A stretch of 7,497 nt of DNA from Planctomycetaceae bacterium (GTDB taxonomy: Bacteria; Planctomycetota; Phycisphaerae; Phycisphaerales; SM1A02): contig NYVB01000110.1 in assembly GCA_002684315.1 (NCBI GenBank), forward strand, positions 1 to 7,497, written 5' to 3'. The stretch's first letter is position 1. The number at the start of each line of letters is the position of its first letter. Made by a program: the position numbers and the translations under genes. Positions 5,771-7,497 of the stretch are shown here, one piece after another. The notes beneath the pieces were generated by a model, which worked only from the letters and a program-made list of their open reading frames with translations, was not told the DNA's origin and did no database searches.

Positions 5771-6934
5771 GTGGCACACACGTTTTCAGCTATTTCAAGC
5801 CATCCGGACACCCGAACCGCTGCATTTGAGATTTCAGCCAGCCTGGAGAAGGTGCTGAAAGGTGAAAAAGTCGGCGCCGTGGTGGTTCTTGCCAGCTTTC
5901 ATCACGGTCGCAATTTCGAGGCGATCGGCCAGATTCTGCGCGACACCCTGGCACCTCAGGCAATGATCGGAGGGACGGCTCGGACGGTCTTCACCCAACA
6001 CCCAATCGATTCGGATCGATGCGGCTTGTCCGCCTTCGTGATCGCAGGCGAGAGGATTCAGGCCAAGGCCTGTGCACTGGATTGGTCCAGTGGACCGGCG
6101 GAACTCAATACGTCGGCTCAGTGGAAATCACTTCTCCACACCGGAACTGATCATGCGGGCGTGTTTATTTTGGCAGACCCGTTTTCCTCCGCACCCGAAC
6201 CGATTCTGAGTGCGATGGACAATGCGAAACTCGGAGCCCTTGGTGGCGGCCTGCTTTCAGGATCGACGCTTCCCGGTGGCAATCTCATGATCGCCGATGA
6301 CACCACGATCAACTCCGGAATCGTGGGCATCGGATTCGGAGGCGACCTCACATGTTGTTCGGTGATGAGTAGTGGGTGCCGACCGATTGGAAAACCGATG
6401 GTGATCACTGAAGTTCGCAATGACCTCATCGTCGCATTGGGCGGAAGACCTGCGGCCGAAGTAGCTCGCGAGTCAATGCTCGCGCTTGACGAAAAGGCAC
6501 GAAGCAATTTCGCCCATGGGCTTCGCATAGGGATCGTGATCGATGAATATGCAACCAAGCATGGCCAGGGAGACTTTCTCATTCGAAGAGTGCTTGGTGT
6601 CGACCGCCGGGACGGTGCCTTGCAGGTCGACCAGAGAATGAATGTTGGCAGAACAGTTCAGTTTCAACTGGTTGATCATGAAACGGGTGCCAACGATCTT
6701 CAATTGGCCATGGATGCACATGAACTGGACGAAGATCGGATCCTTGGAGCCCTCATGAGCGCCTCAATGACACGATCCCCCATGACCTCGGACCTTCCCC
6801 AACTCAGAGAGGAACGACCGGACATGGCCATCTGTGGGATGACCAGCATCGCTGAATTTGGAAATGCCGATGGCGTTTCACGATTACAGGGCGGGTTCAA
6901 CAGCACCTTGGTCTTCAAGCAGGAAACTCGATGA
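5771..6934 (+). CDS. FIST-domain sensory protein (FIST_N plus FIST_C)
   Basis: A 387-residue cytosolic protein of the FIST family, thought to bind small ligands, possibly amino acids, and often encoded beside signal-transduction genes. The N-terminal half shows the FIST_N pattern: the opening FSAISSHPDTRTAAFE (5-20), the VVVLASFHH strand (37-45), IGGTA (66-70), ADPFS (135-139), GGGLLSG (158-164) and GIVGIGFGG (183-191). The C-terminal half shows FIST_C: SGCRPIGKP (201-209), VTEV-type strand plus RND (212-218), GGRPA (224-228), GDFLIRRVLGVDRRDGALQV (267-286), VGRTVQFQLVDHETGANDL (292-310). The expected Cys/Gly-rich tail (an FSCNGRG-like motif, then a GEIGP-like motif) is not recognisable: the region is SASMTRSPMTSD (330-341) followed by AICGMTSIAEFG (353-364). 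GTG at 5771 is the start because FIST_N begins right there and a Shine-Dalgarno sequence precedes it. There are no membrane segments or output domain, so it needs a partner; the GAF-like gene downstream is a candidate. Confidence 0.9.
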   Translation: MAHTFSAISSHPDTRTAAFEISASLEKVLKGEKVGAVVVLASFHHGRNFEAIGQILRDTLAPQAMIGGTARTVFTQHPIDSDRCGLSAFVIAGERIQAKACALDWSSGPAELNTSAQWKSLLHTGTDHAGVFILADPFSSAPEPILSAMDNAKLGALGGGLLSGSTLPGGNLMIADDTTINSGIVGIGFGGDLTCCSVMSSGCRPIGKPMVITEVRNDLIVALGGRPAAEVARESMLALDEKARSNFAHGLRIGIVIDEYATKHGQGDFLIRRVLGVDRRDGALQVDQRMNVGRTVQFQLVDHETGANDLQLAMDAHELDEDRILGALMSASMTRSPMTSDLPQLREERPDMAICGMTSIAEFGNADGVSRLQGGFNSTLVFKQETR

Positions 6935-7121
6935 GAAACCCCGAAAAGCCGGTGAGACCGATCAATTTGAAGCGTTCATCCGAACAAGGCGTCCGAACCA
7001 GCCGGCTTCGGTGATACTCTGTACACGGCTTGGAAAACTGGAAGTGGGCATCGGAACCATTCACACTCAAAAAGGATTCATCGACGGCGCTCCATGCTGT
7101 ACGTCCGCTGATCCTCGTTTT

Positions 7122-7139
7122 TTCAGCCATCGGGCTGAA
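7122..7139. repeat. Perfect inverted repeat next to a T-run
   Basis: TTCAGCC (7122-7128) and GGCTGAA (7133-7139) flank the 4-base loop ATCG. Six T residues run from 7118 to 7123, on the upstream side for plus-strand transcription. Reading plus, the T-run comes before the hairpin; reading minus, an A-run follows it. Neither is the normal intrinsic terminator order, so an operator or RNA structure before the 7225 gene is as likely. Confidence 0.55.
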
Positions 7140-7213
7140 GCCGGGCAGACCGGGAGACACCTGTCAGGGAGCATCGGCGGCGAATTTCCGGTCGTCGATG
7201 AAAAGGAACAGAT

Positions 7214-7217
7214 AGGG
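7214..7217 (+). promoter_or_regulatory. Shine-Dalgarno sequence of the GAF-like gene
   Basis: AGGG, 7 bases before the GTG at 7225. An in-frame TAG at 7213-7215 overlaps it, so translation in this frame cannot begin further upstream. Confidence 0.55.
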
Positions 7218-7224
7218 TCCAACC

Positions 7225-7497
7225 GTGGATAAGGGTAATTCTCCATCCAACGCAGCGTCAGAGGGACCAGAATCGGGACCTCTGGACATACTCGCGGACA
7301 TCGCGACAGACATGTTGGATCGAGATGACTCGGAGACCTGGCCACCGGTGGTGGTCGACGGCCTTCTCAAAATCAAGGCCATCGCGGCCGTGACCATCTG
7401 GCGAAGAGCGGCATCGAACGAGCCGATTGAAAGCATCGCCAGTAGTGGCCTCGACGAGAATTCCATCGAGAGAACGACCAAACAGTTTGTCGAGACC
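7225..7497 (+). CDS. N-terminal part of a probable GAF-type sensory protein, cut by the right edge
   Basis: The frame is open from GTG at 7225 to the last base, giving 91 residues with no stop. It is bounded upstream by an in-frame TAG at 7213-7215, and a Shine-Dalgarno-like AGGG precedes the GTG. Residues 1-18 are a polar, probably disordered leader. From residue 19 the pattern PLDILADIATDML, then VVVDGLLKIKAIAAVTIWRR (42-61) and SIASSGLD (70-77), follows the opening helix, second helix and first two strands of GAF domains at the front of histidine kinases, diguanylate cyclases and related regulators. The output domain lies outside the window. The position after a FIST gene, in the same direction, fits a sensor module. 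A later in-frame ATG at 7312 would remove the first helix and is less likely. GAF assignment is by pattern only. Confidence 0.6.
   Translation, partial: MDKGNSPSNAASEGPESGPLDILADIATDMLDRDDSETWPPVVVDGLLKIKAIAAVTIWRRAASNEPIESIASSGLDENSIERTTKQFVET

Larger units (their letters stand above)
6935..7224 (+). other. Intergenic stretch between the FIST gene and the GAF-like gene
   Basis: 290 bases with no convincing gene; frames here are short or have low-quality composition. It contains a long-range imperfect inverted repeat (CCGAAAAGCCGG at 6941-6952 against CCGGCTTCGG at 7002-7011) and a perfect 7-bp hairpin at 7122-7139 preceded by a run of six T. A GATACT (7013-7018) could serve as a -10 box, but I see no good -35 partner. 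The gap is long enough to hold a promoter for the next gene. Confidence 0.5.

Noticed and set aside
6931..7014. 27-codon frame starting in an ATGA overlap with the FIST stop
   Set aside because: It is too short, rich in Arg and Pro, and has no Shine-Dalgarno or family evidence; the ATGA overlap can arise by chance.
6858..7232. 124-residue plus-strand frame across the FIST end and the following gap
   Set aside because: It overlaps the conserved FIST tail in another frame, has no family-like pattern, and would also overlap the Shine-Dalgarno sequence and start of the 7225 gene.
7164..7481. 105-residue minus-strand frame at the right edge
   Set aside because: It is the shadow of the plus-strand GAF-like frame, which has an upstream stop, a Shine-Dalgarno sequence and a domain-like pattern; the minus frame has none of these.
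1..7497. CRISPR array, transposon, phage or tRNA signatures
   Set aside because: I saw no regularly spaced direct repeats, transposase or integrase motifs, terminal repeats or tRNA cloverleaf; the genes are ordinary chromosomal types.

Overview
The window looks like a piece of chromosome from a Gram-negative, LPS-making bacterium with moderately high GC. The set of genes (3-deoxy-8-phosphooctulonate phosphatase, a very large LptC/OstA-like envelope protein, a CPBP membrane protease, ribosomal protein S20, a FIST protein) and the giant LptC-like protein suggest a planctomycete of the Phycisphaerae type. That placement is inference, because no database search was possible. Nothing points to a plasmid, phage or insertion sequence, and I saw no tRNA, rRNA or CRISPR array.

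Layout. Positions 1-774 (+) hold the 3' part of a tryptophan 2,3-dioxygenase gene (kynA), cut by the window's left edge. It converges, with only 12 bases between stop codons, on a leftward gene cluster. In transcription order on the minus strand the cluster is: a CPBP intramembrane protease (5223-4471), a KdsC-type phosphatase (4439-3897), and a 1037-residue membrane-anchored protein with LptC/LptA(OstA)-like repeats (3900-787). The last two overlap by four bases. Upstream of the cluster, also on the minus strand, lies rpsT (5611-5342). It has its own recognisable promoter, Shine-Dalgarno sequence and hairpin terminator.

Divergent from rpsT, on the plus strand, is a FIST-domain sensory protein (5771-6934). 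After a 290-base gap comes the start of another plus-strand gene (7225 to the right edge), whose beginning resembles a GAF-type sensory domain.

How they fit together. KdsC makes free KDO for the LPS inner core. The large neighbour sits where many proteobacteria have lptC and lptA, right after kdsC. It has an N-terminal membrane anchor and at least five regularly spaced OstA-like motif copies, so it may be an unusually long single-chain LPS-transport bridge or scaffold. The FIST protein and the partial GAF-like gene are plausible parts of a signalling module. The most interesting item is the giant LptC/OstA-like protein. The rest is mostly ordinary housekeeping and sensory genes.
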